DNA of 27,805 bases from Methylotenera_A sp031381645 (GTDB lineage: Bacteria > Pseudomonadota > Gammaproteobacteria > Burkholderiales > Methylophilaceae), in contig JANMYB010000095.1 in the NCBI GenBank assembly GCA_031381645.1, forward strand, positions 1 to 27,805. Direction: 5' to 3'. Below are positions 15,113-24,548 of the stretch, in pieces; positions within the stretch are counted from its first letter, which is position 1, and every line of letters starts with the position of its first letter. The notes beneath the pieces were generated by a model. That model had not been told where the DNA came from and made no database searches. It saw nothing but the letters and a program-made list of their open reading frames with translations. The translations under genes and the position numbers were made by a program.

Positions 15113-16303
15113 TTATGCGTGGGCACTTTCTTCTGTGCTTAATTTTCTTAAATATTGCTGGTGTTCCAATAAAGCCTGCTTGATAAACTCAAGCCCAGCA
15201 CCTGTCTTGGCGGAAGCACGTACTTGATAAATTCTATCATATTCGTCTCGTTCAAAACCTGCCACATTGTCAGCCCTATCAATTTGATTCAACACCAAAA
15301 TTTGCGGCACTTGTGATGCGCCAATTTCATACAACACATTATTCACTTGCGCTACTTGAGCCTCACGATTGCTACTCGCCACATCCACCACGTGTAACAA
15401 TAAATCAGCTTGTGCTGCTTCTTCTAAAGTCGCGCCAAAAGCTTCAATTAGGGTAGTCGGCAAATGTTTGATGAAACCAACCGTATCCGAAATCACCAGC
15501 GTACCACCACCCGAGTGATAATCATCACCCAAAAACATTTTGCGCGAGGTGGTATCGAGCGTGGCAAATAGTTGATCTGCCGCATACACGCCCGATTGCG
15601 TTAGGCGGTTAAATAGCGTGGATTTTCCTGCATTGGTGTAACCGACCAAAGAAACCGTCATTGTATTTGAGCGCTTACGCGCCTTGCGCTGCATGCCACG
15701 CTGCTGCTTGAGTTTGGCGAGCTTTTCACGTAATTGTTTTACCCGCACGCCTATCATTCGCTTATCTAGTTCCAACTGCTTCTCACCTGGCCCACCACGC
15801 ACACCGATACCGCCTTTTTGGCGCTCTAAGTGCGTCCAGCCGCGTACTAAGCGCGTGGACAAATGCTCTAATTTAGCTAGCTCGACTTGCAATTTACCTT
15901 CGTGGCTTTGCGCGCGCTGAGCAAAAATATCTAAAATTAAACCTGTTCTATCGAGCACTTTGGCTTGCAAAAAACGCTCTAAATTGCGCTGTTGCGATGG
16001 ACTTAAATCGTGATTAAAGGCAACCAAGCCAACCTCAGCACTTTCCAACATCAGTTTCAGCTCTTCTGCCTTACCGCTGCCAATAAACAACTTGGCGTCG
16101 GGCGTACTGCGCTTACCTTCAACTGTGGCACGCACTTGCATGCCTGCTGAGGTCACCAGCTGGCGCAGTTCGTGCAAGCTTTCTGCATAATCTGGCTCGC
16201 CAAAATCTACACTTACTAAAACGACCGCGCCATCTGACGCGACAGTTAATACCGAAGGGTTAGCTAATGTATTTTCGCCATAACCAGAAGGTTTAATTGC
16301 CAA
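15113..16303 (-). CDS. hflX: HflX ribosome-splitting GTPase
   Basis: Obg-HflX family GTPase that binds the 50S subunit and rescues stalled or heat-damaged ribosomes. The 396 residues contain an N-terminal ATP-binding-like domain with FIGSGKAEEL (73-82), the HflX signature LLRGWTHLERQKGGIGVRGGPGE in the form RLVRGWTHLERQ plus GGPGEKQLE (about 151-178), a coiled-coil, then G1 GYTNAGKST (221-229), G3 DTVGF (273-277) and G4 NQID (339-342). The start is TTG at 16303, 2 bases after the hfq stop; translation probably depends on coupling to hfq. Confidence 0.97.
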   Translation of the reverse strand: MAIKPSGYGENTLANPSVLTVASDGAVVLVSVDFGEPDYAESLHELRQLVTSAGMQVRATVEGKRSTPDAKLFIGSGKAEELKLMLESAEVGLVAFNHDLSPSQQRNLERFLQAKVLDRTGLILDIFAQRAQSHEGKLQVELAKLEHLSTRLVRGWTHLERQKGGIGVRGGPGEKQLELDKRMIGVRVKQLREKLAKLKQQRGMQRKARKRSNTMTVSLVGYTNAGKSTLFNRLTQSGVYAADQLFATLDTTSRKMFLGDDYHSGGGTLVISDTVGFIKHLPTTLIEAFGATLEEAAQADLLLHVVDVASSNREAQVAQVNNVLYEIGASQVPQILVLNQIDRADNVAGFERDEYDRIYQVRASAKTGAGLEFIKQALLEHQQYLRKLSTEESAHA

Positions 16304-16305
16304 AC

Positions 16306-16545
16306 TTATTCTTCCGAATGTTCTGGTAAGGCCATAGTCACCGCACGGGCAGGCACGATGGTTGAAATGGCGTGTTTATACACCATTTGCGTGACCGTAT
16401 TTTTAAGTAAAATCACGTATTGATCAAACGAATCAACTTGACCTTGCAGCTTAATGCCATTGACCAGATAAATAGACACTTGCACGTGTTCTTTTCTGAG
16501 GGCGTTTAAGAATGGGTCTTGTAGCATTTGGCCTTTATTATTCAT
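16306..16545 (-). CDS. hfq: RNA chaperone Hfq
   Basis: Hexameric Sm-like protein that pairs small RNAs with target mRNAs. The 79 residues contain Sm1 (VSIYLVNGIKLQGQVDSFDQYVILLKN, with the Q8-type GQMLQDPFLN N-terminus) and Sm2 (VYKHAISTIVPAR, holding the YKH motif). The C-terminal tail is very short, as usual for betaproteobacteria. A good Shine-Dalgarno, AAGGAGA, precedes the ATG. It is first in the hfq-hflX-hflK-hflC block, after a 121-base gap to gltX in which I could not identify a confident promoter. Confidence 0.98.
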   Translation of the reverse strand: MNNKGQMLQDPFLNALRKEHVQVSIYLVNGIKLQGQVDSFDQYVILLKNTVTQMVYKHAISTIVPARAVTMALPEHSEE

Positions 16546-16666
16546 TTCTTCTCCTTGTAGTTTTATAAAATTGGAGTTGCTTCTTTTTTACTAAGAAACT
16601 CTTTTATGCCTAAGTAATCGTTAACTACTCAGCATACGACTATGATTGCGCCTTTTTGTTCGCTTT

Positions 16667-18070
16667 TCAAGTGCAAACGCTTAAATATTTTTGAATTCTC
16701 GCCAGCGTTTCTTCTTTGCCCAATAAGTCCATCACTTGGTCGATACTAGGCGATTGCGCAGTACCAGTAATCATCACGCGTAGCGGCATGGCGACTTTGG
16801 GAAATTTCAAGCTAAACTCTGCCACCACTGCGCTAATTTCGTGGTGAATGGTTTCGGCAGTCCATTCAATATTGCTCAGTAGCTGCTGCAGTTTTTGCAT
16901 AGCCGGCATAATTTCTGGCGTGATGTATTTTTCGATATCTTCTGCGCTGGGGGTTGGCCGCGTGTAAAAATACGCAATATCTTTTGCAAGCTGGTTCAAA
17001 TTATTTGCACGTTCGCGGTATAAGGTCAAAATATTATTTAAAAAAGATGCTCCAGAAGGCTCTATTCTATTGGCTTGCAGGCGCGCTCTAATATCGCTTG
17101 CCAGCAAGCTAATATTAATTTCTTTAATATAATGTGCGTTTAGCCAATTCAGTTTTTCGGTGTTAAATTGCGCGGCCGATGGTGTAATGTGATCTAAATC
17201 GAACCACTCGCAAAATTGCTGCATATTAAAAATTTCCGCATCGCCGTGGCTCCAACCTAAGCGCGCCAAATAATTCAGCACCGCTTCTGGCAAGTAACCG
17301 TCCTCGTGATACTGCATCACGCTAACCGCGCCGTGGCGTTTAGAAAGCTTTTGACCGTCGTCACCCAAAATCATCGAAAGATGCGCATATTGTGGAATTT
17401 TGGCTCCCAAAGCAATCAGCATATTGATTTGGCGCGGCGTATTGTTGACATGATCATCGCCGCGAATCACTTGCGTGATACCCATTTCAAAGTCATCAAC
17501 TACCACGCAAAAGTTGTAAGTTGGTGTCCCATCGGCGCGTGCGACAATTAAATCATCCAGCTCCTCGTTACTAATTTCAATGCGGCCTTTCACCAAATCA
17601 TCCCAAGCTACCATCCCAGTTTGCGGATTTTTAAAGCGAATGACAGGTTGAATATCTTGAGGAGCTTGCGGTAAAGTTTTGCCCACTTCTGGCCGCCAAC
17701 GTCCGTCATATCTGGGCTTCAAGCCTTGCTGCATTTGCGTTTCACGCAAAGTTTCCAACTCCTCTTTACTGCAATAACAGTAATAAGCAGTGCCCGCATC
17801 CAGCATGGTTTGTAGTACCTTTTCATACGTTTCCATACGCTGCATTTGGTAAAACGGGCCCTCATCGTAATCCAAACCCAACCACGCCATGCCATCCAAA
17901 ATAGCTTGTACCGCCGCTGGCGTAGAACGCTCGACATCGGTATCTTCAATGCGCAAAATGAATTTGCCACTGTATTTTTTGGCATAAGCCCAAGAAAATA
18001 GCGCAGTGCGTGCGCCACCGATGTGTAAAAAACCTGTGGGGCTGGGCGCAAAACGTGTACGAACGGTCAT
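16667..18070 (-). CDS. gltX: Glutamate-tRNA ligase
   Basis: Class I aminoacyl-tRNA synthetase charging tRNA-Glu. From the ATG at 18070 it has 467 residues, the family's usual length. The HIGH-type motif is HIGG (16-19, in FAPSPTGFLHIGGARTA) and the KMSKS-type motif is KLSKR (241-245). GDDHVNNTPRQINML and the C-terminal helical anticodon-binding region are present. A longer frame to 18109 would add 13 hydrophobic residues unlike the family. The zinc-site region keeps CYC (residues 98-100), but the later cysteine of E. coli is Trp (YDGRWRP), so zinc binding is probably absent, as in many GltX proteins. Confidence 0.96.
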   Translation of the reverse strand: MTVRTRFAPSPTGFLHIGGARTALFSWAYAKKYSGKFILRIEDTDVERSTPAAVQAILDGMAWLGLDYDEGPFYQMQRMETYEKVLQTMLDAGTAYYCYCSKEELETLRETQMQQGLKPRYDGRWRPEVGKTLPQAPQDIQPVIRFKNPQTGMVAWDDLVKGRIEISNEELDDLIVARADGTPTYNFCVVVDDFEMGITQVIRGDDHVNNTPRQINMLIALGAKIPQYAHLSMILGDDGQKLSKRHGAVSVMQYHEDGYLPEAVLNYLARLGWSHGDAEIFNMQQFCEWFDLDHITPSAAQFNTEKLNWLNAHYIKEINISLLASDIRARLQANRIEPSGASFLNNILTLYRERANNLNQLAKDIAYFYTRPTPSAEDIEKYITPEIMPAMQKLQQLLSNIEWTAETIHHEISAVVAEFSLKFPKVAMPLRVMITGTAQSPSIDQVMDLLGKEETLARIQKYLSVCT

Positions 18071-18162
18071 AAAAAATAGCTTTTTTATTAGAAGGACGAA
18101 TTTTAACATGCAAACTGTTAAACGATTTTTACAATTACTTATGTTTAAATGTGAAATATAGG

Positions 18163-18191
18163 TTGATTAGTCAATGATTTGTATTTATATT
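18163..18191 (+). promoter_or_regulatory. Candidate sigma-70 promoter for the PilZ-like gene
   Basis: TTGATT at 18163-18168, a 17-base spacer, and TATATT at 18186-18191, about 47 bases before the ATG at 18238. It lies in the AT-rich divergent gap between gltX and this gene. Judged by eye only. Confidence 0.45.
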
Positions 18192-18237
18192 TTGCTTAGC
18201 TTAAATAAAAATCATCTTTCAAACTTGTAATAGCTTA

Positions 18238-19944
18238 ATGAAAAAAATTATCCAACATATATTTGGCGCGACACTTGCTAAAAAAGCCAACAAGCATACA
18301 GCTTGGGTGGATGATCTCCAAGAAATGGATGACCTGCCTGCCCTAGAATACGCCACTAAGCAATTAGACCTCACATTCAATCAAACAGACAGCTCAGAGG
18401 CTTTAAGTCTGCAACAACAACTCAATTTAATTCTAAAAATTGAAACACTAAATCAGAAACGTCTAGAGAAGCTTTCCAGCCAATTTTCTAATGTAGAAAA
18501 CATGAAGGCTGACTTGGAAAACAGCATTACTGAAACCTGCTATACCTACTGCCGGCAATCGTATATTTGCCACCTTAAAGTCATCGAAAAGGTGTTTGAT
18601 AGCAATAAAATCCAACTAGAAAATAACTTTGTATTAGAGGGCAATACGGCCAACCTACTAATCGCGCGCGCCTTGTACACAGCATTCAATATGATTAAAT
18701 GGCGATTATTTAGCCAAGCTAATCCGCCCGCAAAAGTCTGGTTGCAAATCAATGTGTTATACAGAATTGCAACCCATAAAATGCTACTCAACACCCCTGT
18801 AGAACTTTTTGATTTCTCGCCGTCTGCCACATTGGCAGCACACTATGTACAGACTTGCATGTTAGGACAATTGGCGCAATGCAGCATGAAAAAATATCAG
18901 GTTGAAATGGCCACGCGTATTTTAAATAACATGCTTACTTACACGCACATCAGCAATAAATTTACACCTGAGCAATACTTGTTTTACATTGATTTAGAAA
19001 AGGATGCGCCTGCTAAACGCATGCGCGAGCTTGAGCCGAATGAAAGTTGCCGCTATTGGGAGCTGGGCGAGTTAGAAAAACTATTGACAGTAGCTATCAC
19101 AGTTTCCGATCGTGGTGAAATTCCACAAAGTTTAGCATTCTCAAAAATTGACAACCCTACAAAACTGAATGAAACGCTTAAAATTTTATTGGATGAATGG
19201 AAAAAAGAGGGTTACAACAGACAACGTCGCAAATTTTCTAGGCAAGCTAGCTCAAAAACAGCTAGGGTCAATGCAGGCGTAGTGGATATTTGCAACCAAG
19301 TTCATCAGGCAAACCAAATCAGCAACGGATTGAGACTGTCGCGTGACGGTACATCGCTGGATGATCGCCTGCGTGCACACACCGTATTGAGGCAAAGTAG
19401 CAATTTGTCTGCCGTCAACAGTGGCTCGCTAGATACTTGGATCATCACAGACGAAAGCACAATTGGCCTTGGTGCACGTGTTAACAAGTATGCCAACATT
19501 TTAGCCAGACCAGATAAGCTAATAGGGCTGATGGTAGATGAAGACCCAGGTAAAGTTATTATCGGTATGATACGTTCGGTAAAACCCACTCAGGGCAATC
19601 AATTAAGAGTCGGTATTGAGATTATTTCGCACCTCCCAACCTGGGTGCAGCTGCGCCAATCGCGTGCAAACGATGCTTTTTCTAACACCCGAACAGACAT
19701 TAGCTCTCTCTCCGATATAGGAGCGAAAGGTGGCGCTGGAACTGTAGATATTGGTTTATTTTCAGGCATCTACTTACCAGTGGAAAAAGGTTTTTCCGAT
19801 GCTGCTGTGATGATATTGCCGAAATTAAATTACCGCGCCAATAACAATTACACAGTGAGTATTGGCGGTTCACCTAAACGTGTGTATCTTGGCAGTCCAA
19901 TTGAATCGCGTGATGACTGGATAAAAGTCGAATTTCCGTTTTAA
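18238..19944 (+). CDS. Uncharacterised 568-residue protein with a probable divergent C-terminal PilZ domain
   Basis: No close family recognised. Residues 1-320 look wholly alpha-helical and cytoplasmic (no signal or membrane helix), with Leu-rich stretches near 55-100 and 135-185. The C-terminal part carries both PilZ c-di-GMP-binding signatures: RxxxR at R331-R335 (in RRKFSR) and DxSxxG at D405-G410 (in WIITDESTIGLG). Next comes KVIIGMIRSV and LRVGIEIIS, the usual PilZ strand pattern. The two motifs are about 70 residues apart rather than the usual 20-30, implying an insertion. The gene is divergent from gltX and convergent with the efflux outer-membrane gene, sharing a TTAA stop. No clear Shine-Dalgarno precedes the ATG. 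A c-di-GMP effector role is inference. Confidence 0.7.
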   Translation: MKKIIQHIFGATLAKKANKHTAWVDDLQEMDDLPALEYATKQLDLTFNQTDSSEALSLQQQLNLILKIETLNQKRLEKLSSQFSNVENMKADLENSITETCYTYCRQSYICHLKVIEKVFDSNKIQLENNFVLEGNTANLLIARALYTAFNMIKWRLFSQANPPAKVWLQINVLYRIATHKMLLNTPVELFDFSPSATLAAHYVQTCMLGQLAQCSMKKYQVEMATRILNNMLTYTHISNKFTPEQYLFYIDLEKDAPAKRMRELEPNESCRYWELGELEKLLTVAITVSDRGEIPQSLAFSKIDNPTKLNETLKILLDEWKKEGYNRQRRKFSRQASSKTARVNAGVVDICNQVHQANQISNGLRLSRDGTSLDDRLRAHTVLRQSSNLSAVNSGSLDTWIITDESTIGLGARVNKYANILARPDKLIGLMVDEDPGKVIIGMIRSVKPTQGNQLRVGIEIISHLPTWVQLRQSRANDAFSNTRTDISSLSDIGAKGGAGTVDIGLFSGIYLPVEKGFSDAAVMILPKLNYRANNNYTVSIGGSPKRVYLGSPIESRDDWIKVEFPF

Positions 19945-21362
19945 TTGGATGACACAAACTGAACTTTCCAATCCCCAGCCAGCACTTTAAACAATTCCAC
20001 CGTCGCTAAAAATGTCGCTTGTTTAGCTTGCACCACGGCGAGCGAAGCATCGTTATGCACACGCTGCGCATCCAACACTTCTAAATAGGCCGAGTAGCCA
20101 GATTTATAACGGTTCTCCGCCACAGTTAGCGCTTTTTTAGCCGACACTTCGCTTTGCGTTAATGCTTGCTCGCGCTCCGTATTTAAGCGCCGAGTAATGA
20201 GGGCATCATTCACTTCTCTAAACGCATTTTGTATAGCGGTTTGATATTGCGCCAAGGCTTGTTTTTGGCGGGCTGTGGCTTGCTCCACAAGCGATTTTCG
20301 TTTACCAGAATCAAAAATCGGCAGGTCTAATCCCAGGCCAAATGTCCAAATACGCGCACCTGTTTTTAAAATATCGCCCAACTCTAAGCTTTCACCGCCA
20401 AAAACACCTGTTAAAGAGATAGAAGGATATAGCGCAGCTTTGGCGATGCCAATCCTTGCGTTTTCAGCGATTAAATTTTGTTCGGTTTGGCGAATATCAG
20501 GACGGTTCTCCAATAAAGCTGAAGGCAAGCCTGCAGGCGGTGTTGGCGGCAATGGCAGCGTACGTAAATCGCCAGCTTCTAATTGCAAATCTAATGTACC
20601 TGTGAGCACCGCGAGCTGATGCAAACTTAATGCGCGCAAACGTGTTAGCTCAATCAACTGCGCCTCTAAATTACTCACAGAAACTTCAGCCTGCGACACT
20701 TCCAACGCGCTCGCCACGCCACCTGTCATACGGCGCTGGTTGAGCGCTAGCGCTTCTTTGCGGCTGGCTTGATTATTTTTTGTGACGGCAATTTGCGCGT
20801 CTAATCCGCGTAATTGCAAGTAATTACTGGCCACCAAGCCAACAAGTGAAAGCTCCACCGTTTCTTTGGCATTGCGCGAGGCCATCATGTTTGCTGTTGC
20901 AGCCTCTTGATTGCGTCTGAGCTTACCCCAAAAATCAATTTCATAACTCGTATTCAAACCAAACGTATAATTGTTGCGAATTTTATCACCAAACACAGGA
21001 AAAGCACCCAGCTGAGTGACTCGGCTACGCGTTGCATCAGCGCTCAAACTCACGTCTGGCAACAAGTTTGCACCCACTTCGCGCATATTGGCATCGGCTT
21101 CTTCGATGCGTGCAATCGCCAGCGAGATATTGGTGTTATTTTTCAAGCTTAAATTCACCAACTCGTTTAACTTTTCGTCTTGATAATTTGCCCACCAATG
21201 CTTTGGCCATTGTTTCAATTGAGGATTTTCTGCACTTGCAGCCTCGCTAAATTTCTCAGGCAAATTGGGTTCAGCACGCTTGTAATCCAGCCCAAGCGCT
21301 TTACAGCCAGTTAAATTGATTGAAACTGCAAAAAACAAAAATAACATCGCCAGAAGCCGCAT
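19941..21362 (-). CDS. RND efflux outer-membrane lipoprotein, NodT/OprM family
   Basis: TolC-like trimeric exit duct of a tripartite pump. The 473 residues begin with a lipoprotein signal with lipobox LTGC (Cys20). LPEKFSEA and KHWWANYQDEKLNELV follow, then two repeats of the outer-membrane-efflux domain with typical segments: NTSYEIDFWGKLRRNQEAA, RRMTGGVASALEVSQAE, LLENRPDIRQTEQNLI, LGLDLPIFDSGKRKSLVEQA and NRYKSGYSAYLEVLDAQR. It is the last gene of the operon, 2 bases after the pump gene. Its stop overlaps the convergent PilZ-like gene, and no terminator is seen. Confidence 0.95.
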   Translation of the reverse strand: MRLLAMLFLFFAVSINLTGCKALGLDYKRAEPNLPEKFSEAASAENPQLKQWPKHWWANYQDEKLNELVNLSLKNNTNISLAIARIEEADANMREVGANLLPDVSLSADATRSRVTQLGAFPVFGDKIRNNYTFGLNTSYEIDFWGKLRRNQEAATANMMASRNAKETVELSLVGLVASNYLQLRGLDAQIAVTKNNQASRKEALALNQRRMTGGVASALEVSQAEVSVSNLEAQLIELTRLRALSLHQLAVLTGTLDLQLEAGDLRTLPLPPTPPAGLPSALLENRPDIRQTEQNLIAENARIGIAKAALYPSISLTGVFGGESLELGDILKTGARIWTFGLGLDLPIFDSGKRKSLVEQATARQKQALAQYQTAIQNAFREVNDALITRRLNTEREQALTQSEVSAKKALTVAENRYKSGYSAYLEVLDAQRVHNDASLAVVQAKQATFLATVELFKVLAGDWKVQFVSSN

Positions 21363-21364
21363 GG

Positions 21365-24300
21365 TTATTGGTCTCCAGAGGCATTAATCTTAGACACAGG
21401 CGCTTCATGCGCGTGCCCATGCGTTCTGACGTGCTTGCCAGAAAGCCAAGTAAAGAATAATGGAATAAAAATAGTCGCTACAAAAGTCGCCAGAATCATG
21501 CCGCCAAATACGCCCGTGCCCATGCTGCGGCGCGCTGCGGCGCCCGCACCAGTAGCGAACAACAGCGGCGTAATGCCCAACACAAACGCCATCGACGTCA
21601 TCACAATTGGCCTAAACCTTAACTGCGCAGCTTCTATTGCAGCTTGCATTGGGGGCTTGCCTTCTTCCATTTTTTGGCTGGCAAACTCCACAATTAAAAT
21701 CGCATTTTTCGCCGCCAAACCAATCAGTGTAATTAGCCCAATTTGGAAGTAAATATCATTCGGCATACCGCGCACTAACACTGCCAGCAGCGCGCCGGCC
21801 AGCGCAAATGGCACCGCCATAATCACCGCCAACGGCAATGCCCAAGTTTCAAACTGTGCCGCTAAAATCAAAAACACCATTATCATGGCAAAGCCAAAAG
21901 CAAACACCGCGGCCGAGCCAGTCAACTTTTCTTGGTAAGCTTGACCTGTCCAGGCGACTTGGTAGCCATCAGGCAAGTTCTCTTTGGCGAGTTTTTCTAC
22001 CTGCTTAATGGCATCACCCGAACTTACGCCAGGCGCGCCAGCACCCAATACTTTAGCCGATAGCAGGCCGTTGTAACGCTCCAGCTGCTCGGCGCCAATC
22101 ACACGGCTTACTTTGCTGAGTGACGACAGCGGTATCATCGCGCCATTTGGGTTTAAATTAGTAGGCCTTGAGCGGACATAGATTTTGCCAATATCCTCTG
22201 GCTTACTGCGGAATTGCGGCTCTGCTTGTAGTTGCACGCGATAAGTTCTTCCAGATTTATTAAAATCATTTACATAAAGTTGCCCCATGGTGCTTTGTAG
22301 AGCGGCATAAATATCTGGAATCAGCACGCCGAGTGAGAGCGCCTTAGCTTCATCCACCTCGATATATAGTTGTGGTACAGTCGGTCTAAAAAACGTATTG
22401 ATATTCGTCAATTTCGGGTCAGCGCGCATCACGCCGACAAAACTATTCAACACCGCTGCGAGTTTTTGCGGATCGCTACTGTTGCGGCTTTGCACATACA
22501 TCTCAAACCCAGCCGAGCTGCCCAAGCCGCGAATGGGCGGTGGATTGACTGCAAACGCGAAACCATCGGGCTGACCCATGCCAATGCCACCCAATTTTCC
22601 CGAAACTTCATCGGCCGTTGTGGTGCGTTCTTTCCAATCTTTCAAGCGCACAAACATCGTACCTGCGCTGGTTTTATTGCCACCGCCAATAAAATCTAAA
22701 CCAACGATTGCAAATTCAAACTGCACCGCAGGGTCTGACGCAATCGCTTGGCGTATCGCTTCGGTGGTTTTTTCGGTGCGATTCAGCGTTGCGCCATCGG
22801 GCATAATAATGAGTGTAATTACGTAGCCTTGGTCTTCTTGTGGCACTAGGCTACCTGGTACACGATTTAACAACACCGCGCATAAGGCAATAATGAGGGT
22901 AAATACCACGGCGCCAATAATTTTATGATGCAAGGTTAAATCGACAATGCGCGTGTAAAAACTGGTTACCTTATGAAAGCCTTGATTAAATGCTTTAAAA
23001 AACGCATTTTCTTTGTGCGTATTTTTGAGCAATATCGCGCATAGCGCAGGTGTGAGCGTCAATGCCACCACGCCAGAAATCACCACTGCAATCGCCACCG
23101 TCACTGCAAATTGGCGATACAGCGCACCCGCGATGCCGCCCATAAATGCCACGGGAATAAACACCGCACATAGCACCATCACAATCGCAATCACCGCGCT
23201 GGAAACCTGTTCCATAGACTTTATGGCGGCCTGCAAAGGCTTAAGTTTTTCGTCACGCATTAGCCGTTCCACATTTTCCAGCACCACAATGGCGTCATCT
23301 ACCACAATACCAATCGCCAAAATCATGGCAAAAAGCGTGAGCAAATTAATGGTGAAACCCAGCAAATACAAACCTGCGAATGTGCCGATGAGTGAAATTG
23401 GCACTGCAATAATCGGTATCAGTGTAGCGCGCCAACTTTGCAAAAACAAAAACACCACCAACACTACCAAGATCAAAGCTTCGCCAAGTGTTTTAAATAC
23501 TTCCTCGATGGTCGCTTTCACGAACTCACTGGTGTCGTATGGAATGCTATATTCCATGCCTTCTGGAAAGCGCTGTTTAAGCTCCTCCATTTTTAGTTTG
23601 ATGTTTTTTGCCGTGTCCAACGCATTGGCGCCCGATTGCAAAAACACGCCCAAAGCCACGCCTGGTTGGCCGTTTAGCGCAGAACGCACATTGTAACTTT
23701 GCGCGCCTAGCTCAATGCGAGCCACATCTTTAAGGTACAAAATACCGTTTGGCCCGTCCGCTCTAATAATAATATTGCCGAATTGTTCGGGCTCCAGCAA
23801 GCGGCCTTTTGCCGTCACCGTATAAATAATTTGCTGATCATTCGGCGCTGGGTCTTGGCCAATTTTACCCGCTGCGTATTGCGCATTTTGGGTTTGAATC
23901 GCCGCAGCAATGTCCGACGTCGTCACGCCTAGTTGCGCCATTCGGTCTGGCCGTAGCCACACGCGCATGGCATAATCTTGCCCGCCAAAAACCTGCGCGC
24001 TACCGACGCCTTGAATGCGCTTGATTTCATCCAAAATATTCAACGTGGCGTAGTTGCTGATAAACAATCGATCGTGCGCTGGGTTTTTTGAGGTCAAAAA
24101 CGACACCAACAAAAAGTCGCTGGATATTTTCTGTACAATCAAACCGTTACGTCGCACTTCTTCTGGCAAACGTGGCGTGGCGATACTCACGCGATTGCTC
24201 ACATTAAAGGTCGCTTGGTCAATATCGACACCGACTTCGAAGGTGGCGGTAATCGTCAGCGTGCCGCTGGAATCCGCTACAGAATTAAAATACAGCAGAT

Positions 24301-24520
24301 GCTCTACACCGCTTAGCTGCTCCTCAATTGGCGTAGCCACGGTTTTAGAGAGCGTGTCTGCGCTCGCACCAGGGTAATTTGCAGTAATCGTCACCGTCGG
24401 TGGCGCGATTTCAGGATATTGCGCCACAGGTAGCTTAAATGCGGCTGCCAGACCTGCCAGCACAATGATGATGGACAAAACGCCAGCGAAAATGGGGCGG
24501 GTTATAAAAAACTTAATCAT
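21365..24520 (-). CDS. RND multidrug efflux pump, HAE-1 family (AcrB/MexB type)
   Basis: Inner-membrane proton-driven pump of 1051 residues, the normal HAE-1 length. It begins MIKFFITRPIFAGVLSI with PVAQYPEIAPPTV, as in AcrB. Twelve membrane helices in two halves flank large periplasmic loops. The proton-relay residues are visible: two Asp in GIVVDDAIVVLENVER (helix 4) and Lys in AKNAILIVEFAS (helix 10). The sequence GANALDTAKNI and the HAE-1-specific FSINNLTLFAM-like segment (TINLLTLFAM) support a drug or hydrophobic-compound pump rather than a metal pump. The C-terminus has a small His-rich tail (VRTHGHAHEA). Actual substrates cannot be read from sequence. It lies 28 bases after the adaptor gene. 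Confidence 0.96.
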   Translation of the reverse strand: MIKFFITRPIFAGVLSIIIVLAGLAAAFKLPVAQYPEIAPPTVTITANYPGASADTLSKTVATPIEEQLSGVEHLLYFNSVADSSGTLTITATFEVGVDIDQATFNVSNRVSIATPRLPEEVRRNGLIVQKISSDFLLVSFLTSKNPAHDRLFISNYATLNILDEIKRIQGVGSAQVFGGQDYAMRVWLRPDRMAQLGVTTSDIAAAIQTQNAQYAAGKIGQDPAPNDQQIIYTVTAKGRLLEPEQFGNIIIRADGPNGILYLKDVARIELGAQSYNVRSALNGQPGVALGVFLQSGANALDTAKNIKLKMEELKQRFPEGMEYSIPYDTSEFVKATIEEVFKTLGEALILVVLVVFLFLQSWRATLIPIIAVPISLIGTFAGLYLLGFTINLLTLFAMILAIGIVVDDAIVVLENVERLMRDEKLKPLQAAIKSMEQVSSAVIAIVMVLCAVFIPVAFMGGIAGALYRQFAVTVAIAVVISGVVALTLTPALCAILLKNTHKENAFFKAFNQGFHKVTSFYTRIVDLTLHHKIIGAVVFTLIIALCAVLLNRVPGSLVPQEDQGYVITLIIMPDGATLNRTEKTTEAIRQAIASDPAVQFEFAIVGLDFIGGGNKTSAGTMFVRLKDWKERTTTADEVSGKLGGIGMGQPDGFAFAVNPPPIRGLGSSAGFEMYVQSRNSSDPQKLAAVLNSFVGVMRADPKLTNINTFFRPTVPQLYIEVDEAKALSLGVLIPDIYAALQSTMGQLYVNDFNKSGRTYRVQLQAEPQFRSKPEDIGKIYVRSRPTNLNPNGAMIPLSSLSKVSRVIGAEQLERYNGLLSAKVLGAGAPGVSSGDAIKQVEKLAKENLPDGYQVAWTGQAYQEKLTGSAAVFAFGFAMIMVFLILAAQFETWALPLAVIMAVPFALAGALLAVLVRGMPNDIYFQIGLITLIGLAAKNAILIVEFASQKMEEGKPPMQAAIEAAQLRFRPIVMTSMAFVLGITPLLFATGAGAAARRSMGTGVFGGMILATFVATIFIPLFFTWLSGKHVRTHGHAHEAPVSKINASGDQ

Positions 24521-24548
24521 AGCTAAAGAATTTAATCATAATATTTAC

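Noticed and set aside
16546..16666. Possible tRNA or small RNA in the hfq-gltX gap
   Set aside because: No cloverleaf, no CCA end and no terminator-like hairpin with a T-run; only a weak GAGTT...AACTC pairing.
23013..23696. 227-residue plus-strand ORF within the pump gene
   Set aside because: Ser/Thr/Ala-rich antisense frame of the RND pump; the pump frame has full family motifs.
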